Shown here: piece after piece, positions 25,535 through 33,981 of the stretch | Position numbering within the stretch: the stretch's first letter is position 1 | Layout: each line of letters starts with the position of its first letter | Source of the DNA: an uncultured Lachnospiraceae bacterium | GTDB taxonomy: Bacteria; Bacillota; Clostridia; Lachnospirales; Lachnospiraceae | Direction of reading: 5' to 3' | NCBI GenBank assembly: GCA_934437985.1 | Contig: CAKSBI010000006.1 | Coordinates: forward strand, 1-64,000 | DNA length: 64,000 nucleotides | Translations under genes and position numbers: made by a program | The notes under the pieces: model-generated | What the model saw: the letters and a program-made list of their open reading frames with translations, nothing else | What the model was told of the DNA's origin: nothing | The model's database searches: none

Positions 25535-26187
25535 GAAATGAATTATATATTAAGATAGCACAGCACACGAAGGTTAATAAAAAGAAGGTTAACCTGTCTG
25601 ATATAGCAAGTATGCACTGTCAGAACCATGATATTGTTAAGGAGCTTGAGAATACACTTATCCTGACAATAGAGGGTACTGAAAATGGGATGTATGCAAT
25701 GACAGTGCTTAAGGTTATTGAACTGATTCACAGAAAGAAGCCGGAGCTTCTTGTAGTAAATGAGGGTGAAAAAGATTTTGTGATAGAATACATGCCGATG
25801 TCAGAAGATAACCAGGGAAAGGGCGCAAAAGCTAAAAATATAAAAATGGAATATATTAAGGCGGTATTTGTTGCGTTTGTTTCATTTTTCGGTGCCGCAT
25901 TTACGATAATGACATTCAATCTGGATGTAAGTGTAGGAGACTTATTTGATGATATATATAAATGGGTGACTGGGACAGACAAAAGCGGTGCACCCTCTAT
26001 TCTGGAATTCTCATATTGTGTCGGACTTCCGATTGGAATTGTAGTGTTCTTTAATCATTTTTCAAGAAAAAAGCTGACTGTAGACCCGACACCTATTCAT
26101 GTAGAGATGCGTAATTATGAAAAACAGATAAATGATGCCCTTATTGAAGATGCTTCAAGGGAGGGAAAGACAATTGATGTTTCTTAA
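25531..26187 (+). CDS. spoVAA: Stage V sporulation protein AA
   Basis: The 218-aa protein has the SpoVAA layout: an N-terminal soluble domain (YIKIAQHTKVNKKKVNLSDIASM, TLILTIEGTENGMYAMTVLKVIELI) and two C-terminal membrane helices (AVFVAFVSFFGAAFTIMTFN and FSYCVGLPIGIVVFF). SpoVA proteins form the inner-membrane channel that moves Ca2+-dipicolinate into the forespore and out at germination. It overlaps the small Cys protein upstream by 4 bp and spoVAB downstream by 11 bp, a tight translationally coupled operon. Confidence 0.9.
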   Translation: MRNELYIKIAQHTKVNKKKVNLSDIASMHCQNHDIVKELENTLILTIEGTENGMYAMTVLKVIELIHRKKPELLVVNEGEKDFVIEYMPMSEDNQGKGAKAKNIKMEYIKAVFVAFVSFFGAAFTIMTFNLDVSVGDLFDDIYKWVTGTDKSGAPSILEFSYCVGLPIGIVVFFNHFSRKKLTVDPTPIHVEMRNYEKQINDALIEDASREGKTIDVS

Positions 26188-26593
26188 AAATGTATTGCTT
26201 GCACTTATAGGACTTACGGCAGGCGCCATGGCAGCTGCCGGAACATTTGCATTTATTGTAATGATAGGTATTATTACAAGACTTGCACAACGTACCGGGA
26301 CAGCTAAGTATACAACAGTGTTTGAGAATGCAATTATAATTGGCGGGGTTGTTGGGAATATATGGAATATATATAAAGTTCAGGTTCCGCTTGGGTATGT
26401 ACTGCTTTTACTGTTTGGATTATTTGCCGGAATATTTGTAGGCTGTCTTGCAATGGCACTTGCAGAGGTTGTCAAGGTGTTCCCGATACTAGTGAGGAGG
26501 ATTAAGCTTGTGGAAGGGCTGCAGATTGTTGTTGCGGGTGTTGCAGCCGGGAAGTTTGCAGGCTCGCTGATACAGTTCCTTTTCTTCAGGTGA
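26177..26593 (+). CDS. spoVAB: Stage V sporulation protein AB
   Basis: The 138-aa protein has four hydrophobic helices and the SpoVAB family blocks GLTAGAMAAAGTFAFIVMIGIITRLAQRTGTAKY, LLFGLFAGIFVGCLAMALAEV and FPILVRRIKL. It is a membrane partner of SpoVAA in the dipicolinate channel. ATG 26177 is chosen because it follows a GGGAGGG stretch and gives the usual family length; the frame is open 45 bp further upstream inside spoVAA. Confidence 0.9.
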   Translation: MFLKNVLLALIGLTAGAMAAAGTFAFIVMIGIITRLAQRTGTAKYTTVFENAIIIGGVVGNIWNIYKVQVPLGYVLLLLFGLFAGIFVGCLAMALAEVVKVFPILVRRIKLVEGLQIVVAGVAAGKFAGSLIQFLFFR

Positions 26594-26672
26594 GTACGGT
26601 GAAATGCGGTGTATGTAATATAGGCATGCAGATTAGATTTTTTAGTGATAATTATGGAAGGAAGTGCGCATT

Positions 26673-27194
26673 ATGAATGAAAAAAAGGTGATTCGGAATG
26701 ATATAAGCGAGGAAGATGAAAAAAACCTGCGTGCGGCAATGGACACCTCGCTGCCGGAAAAGACAAGATTTGATGCATATAATACTTATGTTGACAGCGT
26801 GACACCTACACACAGCACGCTGAAAAATGTAAGCAGGGCATTTGTGCTTGGCGGGATTATATGCACATACGGCCAGGCTGTTACGACACTGGCACAGAAG
26901 CTGTGCGGGCTTGATAAGGAAAAGGCAGGAATAGTGTGCAGTATTGTCCTTATACTGACGAGCGTCATCCTTACAGGGCTTGGCTTATATAAGAAGCTTG
27001 CAAAGTGGGGCGGTGCAGGTGCGCTTGTACCGATAACGGGATTTGCCAACAGCATTTCATCACCGGCAGTTGAATTCAAGGTAGAAGGACAGGTGTATGG
27101 AATTGGATGTAAAATATTTACGATTGCAGGACCGGTGATCCTGTATGGACTATGTACGAGCTTTGTGCTTGGATTATTTTATTGGGCATTTTAA
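26673..27194 (+). CDS. spoVAC: Stage V sporulation protein AC
   Basis: The 173-aa membrane protein has the SpoVAC signature: an N-terminal YNTYVDSVTPTHSTLKN segment, AFVLGGIICTYGQ, and GAGALVPITGFANSISSPAVEFKVEGQVYGIGCKIFTIAGPVILYG. In Bacillus SpoVAC works as a mechanosensitive channel for Ca2+-dipicolinate release. The start is the ATG after GGAAGGAAG. The operon ends here; spoVAD, spoVAE and spoVAF are not next in line and would have to be elsewhere. An antiporter gene with its own promoter follows. Confidence 0.92.
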   Translation: MNEKKVIRNDISEEDEKNLRAAMDTSLPEKTRFDAYNTYVDSVTPTHSTLKNVSRAFVLGGIICTYGQAVTTLAQKLCGLDKEKAGIVCSIVLILTSVILTGLGLYKKLAKWGGAGALVPITGFANSISSPAVEFKVEGQVYGIGCKIFTIAGPVILYGLCTSFVLGLFYWAF

Positions 27195-27202
27195 GATGTA
27201 TA

Positions 27203-27231
27203 TTGCGATTTGATATATCAGGTGCTATAAT
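27203..27231 (+). promoter_or_regulatory. Promoter of the CPA2 antiporter gene
   Basis: TTGCGA (27203-27208) and a perfect TATAAT (27226-27231) have a 17-bp spacer. The start site near 27238 leaves only about 9 nt before the ATG at 27247 but 36 nt before the GTG at 27274, which supports the GTG start. Confidence 0.65.
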
Positions 27232-27273
27232 CACTCGTGGATTAAAATGAATAGAATATACGAGGTGATTATT

Positions 27274-28443
27274 GTGGAGACGTATGAAATTTTTAAAAGC
27301 CTGGCGATTATTCTTGTATCAGCCAAGGTGTGTGGATTACTTGCGGCTAAGTTAAAGGCACCACAGGTTGTTGGGGAGATTATTGCCGGATTGCTGATCG
27401 GACCGAGTGTGCTTGGTCTTGTCAAACAGGGTGAGCTTATCTCGGGAATGGCAGAAATCGGTGTTGTGCTGCTTATGTTTTTTGCGGGACTTGAGACAAG
27501 CCTTAAGGACCTTGCCAGAACCGGGCTTAAGGCACTGCTTATTGCATGTGCCGGTGTAGCAGTTCCTCTTTTTGGCGGGTATATCTTATATTCATGCTAT
27601 TACGGATTTGCACCGGGCGGTTCAGAGGCATTTTATTCAGCTGTATTCATTGGTGTGATAATGACTGCAACCTCCGTCAGTATAACCGTAGCTTCACTGC
27701 AGGAGCTTGGATATCTGAAGACAGAGACCGGTACTACGATAATGAGTGCGGCCATAATTGATGATGTTATAGGAATCATTGTACTTACATTTGTTATCGG
27801 AATGAAAGACCCTTCGTCTAATCCGGGCTCGGTTATTATCAGTACAGTATTATTCTTTGCTGTATCAATTGTTGCCGGTGTTATAATATATAAGGTATTC
27901 AAGCTGCTTGATAAGCGGTATCCTCATACCAGGCGAATACCTATACTTGGATTTGTGCTTGCCTTTGCGCTTGCATACGTGGCGGAGAAGTACTTTGGGA
28001 TAGCAGACATAACAGGAGCTTATGTTGCGGGCATTATATTATGTAACATTAAGGATTCTGAATATATTGCAAGAAAGGTTGATGTCAGCAATTATATGCT
28101 GTTTGCACCGGTGTTCTTCTGCAGTATCGGTCTTAAGACATCTATTGGTGACATGGATATGTCACTGCTGCTGTTTTGCGTATTGTTTGTTATTGTTGCG
28201 CTCGTGGCTAAGATTATCGGATGCGGATTTATGGCTAAGGTACTCGGGTTTTCGTGGCCGGATTCCCTTAAGGTGGGAGTTGGCATGATGACACGTGGGG
28301 AAGTGGCACTTATAGTTGCACAGAAGGGATTGTCTGTCGGAATGGTAGAGTCGAAATATTTTACGGCAGTCATCCTGCTTATTATAGCATCCTCTGTCCT
28401 GACCCCTATAGTTCTTAAGTTTTTGTATTCTAAAAAAGCATAG
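27274..28443 (+). CDS. CPA2-family Na+(K+)/H+ antiporter
   Basis: The 389-aa protein has about 12-13 helices. CPA2 markers are PQVVGEIIAGLLIGPSVLG in helix 2-3, VVLLMFFAGLET, a pair of acidic residues in AAIIDDVIGIIVL (the ion-binding Asp-Asp of electrogenic exchangers), and ADITGAYVAGI. There is no RCK/TrkA-N domain, so it is the short NapA/GerN-like type. Exchangers of this type keep ion homeostasis, and GerN is used in spore germination in Bacillus cereus. Its place right after spoVAC makes a germination role possible but unproved. GTG 27274 with GAGGTG is preferred to ATG 27247. Confidence 0.88.
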   Translation: METYEIFKSLAIILVSAKVCGLLAAKLKAPQVVGEIIAGLLIGPSVLGLVKQGELISGMAEIGVVLLMFFAGLETSLKDLARTGLKALLIACAGVAVPLFGGYILYSCYYGFAPGGSEAFYSAVFIGVIMTATSVSITVASLQELGYLKTETGTTIMSAAIIDDVIGIIVLTFVIGMKDPSSNPGSVIISTVLFFAVSIVAGVIIYKVFKLLDKRYPHTRRIPILGFVLAFALAYVAEKYFGIADITGAYVAGIILCNIKDSEYIARKVDVSNYMLFAPVFFCSIGLKTSIGDMDMSLLLFCVLFVIVALVAKIIGCGFMAKVLGFSWPDSLKVGVGMMTRGEVALIVAQKGLSVGMVESKYFTAVILLIIASSVLTPIVLKFLYSKKA

Positions 28444-28502
28444 TTTGACTATTTGAAAGTGAGATGCTGAATTGAGTGACAACTCTGTGTGACAATTCTA
28501 CA

Positions 28503-28551
28503 GCTGTACCAAAACGTGGATTCGGAATATATGTTTGGTACAGCAGTTTTT
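28503..28551 (+). terminator. Terminator of the antiporter gene
   Basis: A perfect 11-bp stem (GCTGTACCAAA at 28503-28513 with TTTGGTACAGC at 28534-28544) has a 20-nt loop and is followed by AGTTTTTTT. Confidence 0.9.
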
Positions 28552-28568
28552 TTGTCTGACGTTTTGGG

Positions 28569-28639
28569 TTATTAACGTTTTTGAACGTAAAATAGGGTTG
28601 AAAACAAAGTTATTCACAGAGTTATTAACGTTATCCACT
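28569..28639 (+). promoter_or_regulatory. Cluster of DnaA-box-like 9-mers
   Basis: TTATTCACA (28610-28618) fits the DnaA box TTATNCACA exactly. TTATCCACT (28631-28639) has one mismatch, and TTATTAACG occurs twice (28569-28577 and 28622-28630) in the same orientation. The flanks are AT-rich. It may be a DnaA-titration or regulatory site. No replication gene is nearby, so an origin is unlikely. Confidence 0.35.
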
Positions 28640-28811
28640 ATTTTTGGAGACATTTGTAGTTTATATTAACATTTATGGATTTTTGGTGTAAAAATCATAT
28701 TAAAAAAAATTGCAAAAAAGCTTGACATTGGAATTGTACATACAATAGCAGAAAATATAGCGAAAAATGTGCTGATGTAAAGCAGAAGCATAAATAAAGT
28801 GTAATTATTCC

Positions 28812-28839
28812 TTGTAAATTTGATTAAATATGATATAAT
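28812..28839 (+). promoter_or_regulatory. Promoter of hpf
   Basis: TTGTAA (28812-28817) and a perfect TATAAT (28834-28839) with a 16-bp spacer lie about 50 bp before the hpf start. Confidence 0.6.
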
Positions 28840-28890
28840 TTAATCAGAATATCTGAAGGGTGTTCAATTTGTTTAAAGGGGTTGATAACT

Positions 28891-29418
28891 ATGAAGTTTA
28901 TTATCAGTGGAAAGAATATCGATGTTACAGAAGGACTTAAGGCAGCAGTCAATGAGAAGATTGGCAAACTTGAAAAGTATTTTACAGAGGATACAGAGAT
29001 TTTCGTTACATTAAGCACAGAAAAGGAGAGACAGAAGATAGAGGTAACCATCCCTATGAAAGGCAATATCGTACGTGCAGAGCAGGAGAGTAATGATATG
29101 TATGTATCGATAGACCTTGTTGAAGAGATTATTGAGCGTCAGCTTAGAAAATATAAAACAAAGCTTCTTGTTAAACAGCAGGCAGCTGTTAATCTTAATA
29201 AGGAATTTATTGATGAAGACGTTGATGATGATGAAGAGATTAAGATTATCAGAACCAAGAGATTTGCAGTTAAGCCGATGGATGCGGAAGAAGCATGCGT
29301 CCAGATGGAGCTTCTTGGACATAACTTCTTTGTATTCCGTAATGCTGAGACAGATGAGGTTAACGTAGTATACAAGAGAAAGAGCAATACATACGGACTG
29401 ATCGAACCTGAATTTTAG
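28891..29418 (+). CDS. hpf: Long-form ribosome hibernation promoting factor
   Basis: The 175-aa protein has the N-terminal S30AE ribosome-binding domain (about 1-95: KFIISGKNIDVTEGLKAAVNEKIGKLEKYF, then an EVTIPMKGNIVRAEQESNDMYVSID beta-alpha fold). The C-terminal dimerisation domain is at about 120-175 (IIRTKRFAVKPMDAEEACVQMELLGHNFFVFRN, VVYKRKSNTYGLIEP). This long form makes inactive 100S ribosome dimers in stationary phase or stress. ATG 28891 has AAAGGGG 9 nt upstream; the TTG 9 bp earlier does not. It is monocistronic between promoter and terminator, next to secA as in many Firmicutes. Confidence 0.95.
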   Translation: MKFIISGKNIDVTEGLKAAVNEKIGKLEKYFTEDTEIFVTLSTEKERQKIEVTIPMKGNIVRAEQESNDMYVSIDLVEEIIERQLRKYKTKLLVKQQAAVNLNKEFIDEDVDDDEEIKIIRTKRFAVKPMDAEEACVQMELLGHNFFVFRNAETDEVNVVYKRKSNTYGLIEPEF

Positions 29419-29440
29419 TGCATTGTCAGGAAGCGATACA

Positions 29441-29483
29441 GGTGCTGTTACACTGTAGGGATATGGTGTGGCGGCACCTTTTT
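29441..29483 (+). terminator. Terminator of hpf
   Basis: GGTGCTGTTACAC (29441-29453) and GTGTGGCGGCACC (29466-29478) form a 13-bp imperfect stem followed by TTTTTA. Confidence 0.85.
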
Positions 29484-29546
29484 AGGTTATTTTCAGGTTA
29501 GAAGATTGTATTTCCTAAAGCTTTCCTAAAGGTTCGCACACGCGCC

Positions 29547-29576
29547 TTGACATGTGGAGTGCTGTAATGATACAAT
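29547..29576 (+). promoter_or_regulatory. Promoter of secA
   Basis: A perfect TTGACA (29547-29552) and TACAAT (29571-29576) with an 18-bp spacer lie about 50 bp before secA. Confidence 0.7.
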
Positions 29577-29624
29577 AACTTGGGTTGTTTTCTTAATTAA
29601 AGATATTTGGGAGAATAGTATATT

Positions 29625-32189
29625 ATGTTAAAAAAATTATTTAAAAGTCACAGTGAACGGGAAGTAAAGAGAATTATACCTATTGTAGATAAGATAGAGA
29701 GCCTTGAACCTGAATTTGAAGCACTTACGGATGCGGAGCTTCGGGGAAAGACTATTGAATTTAAAAAGAGACTGGCAGATGGGGAGACACTGGATGACAT
29801 ACTGCCTGAGGCATATGCTACTGTAAGGGAGGCAGGTAAGCGTGTACTTAACATGAGACATTTCCGTGTACAGCTGATCGGTGGAGTTATTCTTCATCAG
29901 GGTCGTATTACAGAGATGCGTACAGGTGAAGGTAAGACACTTGTGTCGACACTACCAGCATATCTTAATGCCCTTGAGGGAAAAGGTGTCCATGTCGTTA
30001 CGGTTAATGACTATCTTGCAAAGCGTGATGCTGAGTGGATGGGACAGATACATGAATTCCTCGGACTTACTGTTGGTGTCATCCTGAATGACATGGATAG
30101 TGATGAGAGGCGTGCCGCATACAATTGTGATATAACGTATGCTACCAATAATGAGCTTGGCTTTGATTATCTGAGAGATAACATGGTCATATATAAGGAA
30201 AAGCTGGTACAGAGAGATCTTCATTATGCAATAATCGATGAGGTTGACTCTGTTCTTATTGATGAGGCAAGAACTCCGCTTATTATATCAGGACAGAGCG
30301 GCAAGTCAACGAGATTGTATGAGGCCTGTGATATTCTTGCAAGACAGCTCACCAGGGGTACGGCAAAAGAGATGACCAAGATGGATTACATGATGGGTGA
30401 GGATGACGAAGAGACAGGTGATTTTGTTGTTAATGAAAAAGAGAAGGTAGTTACCCTTACGGCAGATGGTGTTCACAGGGTTGAAAAGTTCTTTGGGCTT
30501 GAGAATCTTGCTGATCCTGAGAATCTTGAGATACAGCACAATATGGATCTTGCACTCAGGGCACATAATCTTATGTTCAGGGATAAGGACTATGTTGTCC
30601 AGGATGATAAGGTAGTTATCGTAGATGAATTTACAGGACGTATCATGCCGGGAAGAAGATTTTCTGATGGTCTTCACCAGGCAATTGAAGCAAAAGAGCA
30701 TGTTAAGGTTAAGAGAGAAAGTAAAACCCTTGCAACAATTACTTTCCAGAACTTTTTCAATAAGTATAAGAAGAAGTCAGGTATGACAGGTACAGCACTT
30801 ACAGAGGAAAAGGAATTCCGTGATATATATGGAATGGATGTTGTTGAAGTTCCTACTAATCTTCCGATAGCGCGTGTTGACCATAATGATGCAGTATATA
30901 AAACAAGGGCAGGTAAGCTTCATGCAGTTTGTGATGACATAGAAGAATCGCATAAGGCCGGACAGCCTGTGCTTGTAGGTACAATTACAATAGAGGCTTC
31001 AGAAGAGCTGAGCGCCCTGCTTAAGAAAAGGGGAATCCCACATAAAGTTCTCAATGCCAAGTTCCATGAGCTTGAAGCAGAAATAGTTGCAGATGCAGGA
31101 CAGATGGGGGCAGTTACAATTGCAACCAATATGGCAGGACGTGGTACTGATATTAAGCTTGGTGAAGGCGTTAAGGAGCTTGGAGGACTTAAGATTATAG
31201 GTACTGAACGTCATGAATCAAGACGTATTGACAACCAGCTCCGTGGACGTGCAGGACGTCAGGGAGATCCGGGTGAGTCACGCTTCTTCATATCTCTTGA
31301 GGATGACCTTATGAGACTGTTCGGTTCAGAACGTATGATGACTATATTTAACTCGCTTGGAATTGAGGATAATGAGCAGATCCAGCATAAGTCACTTAGT
31401 AATGCCATTGAACGTGCGCAGAAGAAGATAGAGAGTAATAACTTCGGAATTCGTAAGAATCTTCTTGAGTATGACCAGGTTAATAATGATCAGAGGGAGA
31501 TTATATATAAGGAACGCCGTAAGGTTCTTGATGGAGAAAGCATGCGTGACACTATCTACAGTATGATTACCGAGATTGTTGAGAATACTGTTAACAGTGT
31601 TATCGGCGATGACCAGGAGGTTGAGAACTGGGATATCAGGGAACTTAATGATATGCTTGTGCCTGTTATTCCTGTAGAGCCTGTAGAGATTGATACTAAT
31701 GAGCTGGAGGGGCTTGGGAAGAAGGGGCTTATCCAGAAGCTTAAGGAAGAGGCAACGCAGCTTTATGAATCAAAGGAAGCTGAATTCCCGGAGGCTGAAC
31801 AGCTTCGTGAGATTGAGAGGGTAATTCTTCTTAAGGTAATAGACAGAAAATGGATGGATCATATTGATGATATGGACCAGTTAAGACAGGGTATAGGCCT
31901 TCAGTCACTTGGACAGAAGGATCCGCTGCTTGAGTATAAGTTCCAGGGCTTCGATATGTTTGAGGCTATGACTGATGCGATCAGAGTTGATACAGTCAGG
32001 GCACTTATGCATGTTAAGATTGAGCAGAAGGTTGAACGTGAAGAGGTTGCCAAGGTTACAGGAACCAATAAGGATGAGACCGCTAAAAAAGGACCGGTCA
32101 AGAGAGCGGGCAGGAAGATTCAGCCTAATGATCCATGTCCATGTGGTTCGGGACGCAAATATAAGCAGTGCTGTGGAAGAAAGGCGTAA
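29625..32189 (+). CDS. secA: Preprotein translocase ATPase SecA
   Basis: The 854-aa motor drives secretory proteins through SecYEG. Seen in order: Walker A in RTGEGKTLV, the DEVD box in [18 protein letters not shown], the cross-linking domain, [11 protein letters not shown], the second nucleotide-binding fold with [12 protein letters not shown] and [15 protein letters not shown], the helical scaffold, and the C-terminal zinc motif [14 protein letters not shown] that binds SecB or phospholipid. The length is normal. It has its own promoter after the hpf terminator. The many signal-peptide proteins in this window would be its clients. Confidence 0.98.
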   Translation: MLKKLFKSHSEREVKRIIPIVDKIESLEPEFEALTDAELRGKTIEFKKRLADGETLDDILPEAYATVREAGKRVLNMRHFRVQLIGGVILHQGRITEMRTGEGKTLVSTLPAYLNALEGKGVHVVTVNDYLAKRDAEWMGQIHEFLGLTVGVILNDMDSDERRAAYNCDITYATNNELGFDYLRDNMVIYKEKLVQRDLHYAIIDEVDSVLIDEARTPLIISGQSGKSTRLYEACDILARQLTRGTAKEMTKMDYMMGEDDEETGDFVVNEKEKVVTLTADGVHRVEKFFGLENLADPENLEIQHNMDLALRAHNLMFRDKDYVVQDDKVVIVDEFTGRIMPGRRFSDGLHQAIEAKEHVKVKRESKTLATITFQNFFNKYKKKSGMTGTALTEEKEFRDIYGMDVVEVPTNLPIARVDHNDAVYKTRAGKLHAVCDDIEESHKAGQPVLVGTITIEASEELSALLKKRGIPHKVLNAKFHELEAEIVADAGQMGAVTIATNMAGRGTDIKLGEGVKELGGLKIIGTERHESRRIDNQLRGRAGRQGDPGESRFFISLEDDLMRLFGSERMMTIFNSLGIEDNEQIQHKSLSNAIERAQKKIESNNFGIRKNLLEYDQVNNDQREIIYKERRKVLDGESMRDTIYSMITEIVENTVNSVIGDDQEVENWDIRELNDMLVPVIPVEPVEIDTNELEGLGKKGLIQKLKEEATQLYESKEAEFPEAEQLREIERVILLKVIDRKWMDHIDDMDQLRQGIGLQSLGQKDPLLEYKFQGFDMFEAMTDAIRVDTVRALMHVKIEQKVEREEVAKVTGTNKDETAKKGPVKRAGRKIQPNDPCPCGSGRKYKQCCGRKA

Positions 32190-32313
32190 GCTGTATGTTA
32201 AGGCAAATGATGTCAATAAGGCAGGAATTAAGCTGACAGTCCTGTAGTATGCAGATATTGTGCGGGACTGTGGGAGTACACAGCACAGAAACAATCTGCC
32301 GGCAGCATAGCCT

Positions 32314-32333
32314 GGGGCTTTTGCCCCGATATT
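32314..32333 (+). promoter_or_regulatory. Small GC hairpin between secA and prfB
   Basis: GGGGC-TTTT-GCCCC (32314-32327) is followed by GATATTTTATA. The stem is only 5 bp, so it could at most be a weak terminator or attenuator. The same GGGGC...CCCCGA pattern appears in the lgt leader. Confidence 0.3.
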
Positions 32334-32359
32334 TTATATATAGAATGGAAGTGATATTG

Positions 32360-33467
32360 ATGGTAGAACTTGATAACATGAAGGTTAAGATTAACAGTTA
32401 CGAGAGTCCATTATTAGAAGTGGGGGATTCACTTTGACCTCGCTAATAAAAAGCTGAGGATAGAAGAGCTCCAGAGAATAATGGAGGAACCGGGGTTCTG
32501 GGATAATGCTTCCAAAGCCCAGGAGAACATGAAAGAGCTTAAGGCACTTGAATCTGTGGTAGACGGATATGACAGCCTTAAGAACAGATTTGATGATATA
32601 CAGACTCTTATAGAGATGGGGTATGAGGATGAAGATGATTCGCTTATTCCGGAGATAGAAGAGGAGCTGGATACATTTATACATGATTATGATGAGCTGC
32701 GTATATCTACGCTTCTTTCAGGTGAGTATGATGCTGATAATGCGATTCTTACACTTCATGCAGGCGCAGGTGGAACAGAAAGCTGTGACTGGGCTGGCAT
32801 GCTTGCACGTATGTACCAGAGATGGGCAGATAAGAAGGGGTATTCGGTTGAGATACTTGACTCACTTGACGGAGATGAGGCAGGAATCAAGTCGATAACA
32901 ATGCAGATTAACGGAACTAATGCATATGGATATCTCAAGTCGGAAAAAGGGGTACACCGGCTTGTAAGGATATCTCCATTTAATGCGGCAGGTAAGAGGC
33001 AGACTTCATTCGTATCCTGTGATGTAATGCCCGATATAGAGGAAGATATTGATATTGAGATAGCAGATGATGATATCAGGATAGATACATTCCGTTCAAG
33101 TGGTGCCGGTGGACAGCACATTAATAAAACTTCATCAGCAATCCGTATTACACATTATCCTACGGGAATTGTTGTACAATGTCAGAACGAACGTTCACAG
33201 CACATGAACAAGGATAAGGCTATGCAGATGCTGAAAGCGAAGCTGTTACTGCTTAAGCAGCAGGAAAATCAGGCACTTCAGGATGATATCAGAGGTGATA
33301 TCACTGAGATTGGCTGGGGTAACCAGATAAGGTCATATGTTATGCAGCCATATACTATGGTCAAGGATCACCGTACCAATGAAGAGACAGGTAATGTTGG
33401 GGCTGTGCTTGATGGAGACATAGATTTATTTATTAATGGATATTTAAAATGGATCAACACTAAGTAA
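32360..33467 (+). CDS. prfB: Peptide chain release factor 2, made by +1 frameshift
   Basis: RF2 ends translation at UGA and UAA. A first frame of 25 codons begins at ATG 32360 (MVELDNMKVKINSYESPLLE...) and stops at TGA 32435-32437. After the slip at CTT-TGA-C the protein resumes at 32436 as DLANKKLRIEELQRIMEEPGFWDNA and runs to 33467, giving 368 aa. The domain with the stop-codon tripeptide (a Ser-Pro-Phe in VRISPFNAAGKR) and the peptidyl-release loop GGQ in GAGGQHINKTSSAIRITH are intact. The next gene, a cheW, starts 32 bp downstream in the same direction. Confidence 0.96.
32422..32438 (+). promoter_or_regulatory. Programmed +1 frameshift site of prfB
   Basis: GGGGG (32422-32426) acts as internal Shine-Dalgarno, followed by ATTCA and the slippery CTT-TGA-C (32432-32438). 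In Escherichia coli the gap between the G-run and CTT is 3 nt; here it is 5. Low RF2 lets the ribosome slip past UGA and restores RF2 synthesis. Confidence 0.92.
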
Positions 33468-33499
33468 TGGATAAGACAATGTTATGGGGAGGTATGTTT

Positions 33500-33952
33500 A
33501 TGGAATTAGTTATATTCAGAGTTAATGGTCAGCCATATGGTATGAAGATAGATTACCTTGAAGGAATCGAAGCCATTGAAAATGTAACCCCGGTAGCAAA
33601 TGCACCGGCTAATATTATTGGAATAGCTAATATCAGGGGTGAAGTGGTTCCGGTGTTAGACCTGGCTGCAAGATTTGGAACCAGGTGTATAGCTGAGAGA
33701 CCGCAGTACCTTCTCATACGGATTAATGGTGAACCGATGTGCTTCAGGGTTGATTCTGTAGATGGAATGAAGGTTTATGCTTCCGAAGAGCTTATGGCGG
33801 TACCAAAGATTGTTATTGGTGCAAAGACAAAGTATATCAGCAGTGCGATTAAGACTGATATGGATGAACTCGGCCTTGTTATTATGCCGGAAAAGATAGT
33901 ATCAGGTGATGAACAGCAGACAATCGCAGAATTTGTATCGGGAATGCAGTAA
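33500..33952 (+). CDS. cheW: CheW-like chemotaxis coupling protein
   Basis: The 150-aa protein is a single CheW domain: LVIFRVNGQPYGMKIDYLEGIEAIENVTPVANAPANIIGIANIRGEVVPVLDLAARFG is the diagnostic N-terminal half, with the conserved RG of NIRGEVVPVLDL. CheW links chemoreceptors to the CheA kinase. No cheA or receptor gene is near, so it is an orphan copy in a translation/amino-acid operon. It starts 32 bp after prfB. ATG 33500, 7 nt after GGGGAGG, is chosen over two earlier in-frame codons. Confidence 0.88.
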   Translation: MELVIFRVNGQPYGMKIDYLEGIEAIENVTPVANAPANIIGIANIRGEVVPVLDLAARFGTRCIAERPQYLLIRINGEPMCFRVDSVDGMKVYASEELMAVPKIVIGAKTKYISSAIKTDMDELGLVIMPEKIVSGDEQQTIAEFVSGMQ

Positions 33953-33981
33953 GAGGATAATTAAATGGAGGTAAAGATATA

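Larger units (their letters stand above)
28444..28890. other. 447-bp intergenic region, antiporter to hpf
   Basis: The stretch holds a terminator (28503-28551), a cluster of DnaA-box-like 9-mers (28569-28639) and the hpf promoter (28812-28839). Between 28640 and 28811 the sequence is very AT-rich, with a lone TTGACA at 28727 that has no good -10 at the right distance. I see no ORF with a ribosome site and no recognisable RNA. Confidence 0.6.

Noticed and set aside
28569-28639. Chromosome replication origin
   Set aside because: DnaA-like boxes are few and dnaA, dnaN, gyrB or rpmH are not nearby.
32249-32437. Independent 62-aa gene before prfB
   Set aside because: Its last 25 codons are the first part of RF2, joined by the frameshift at CTT-TGA-C; the rest lacks a ribosome site.
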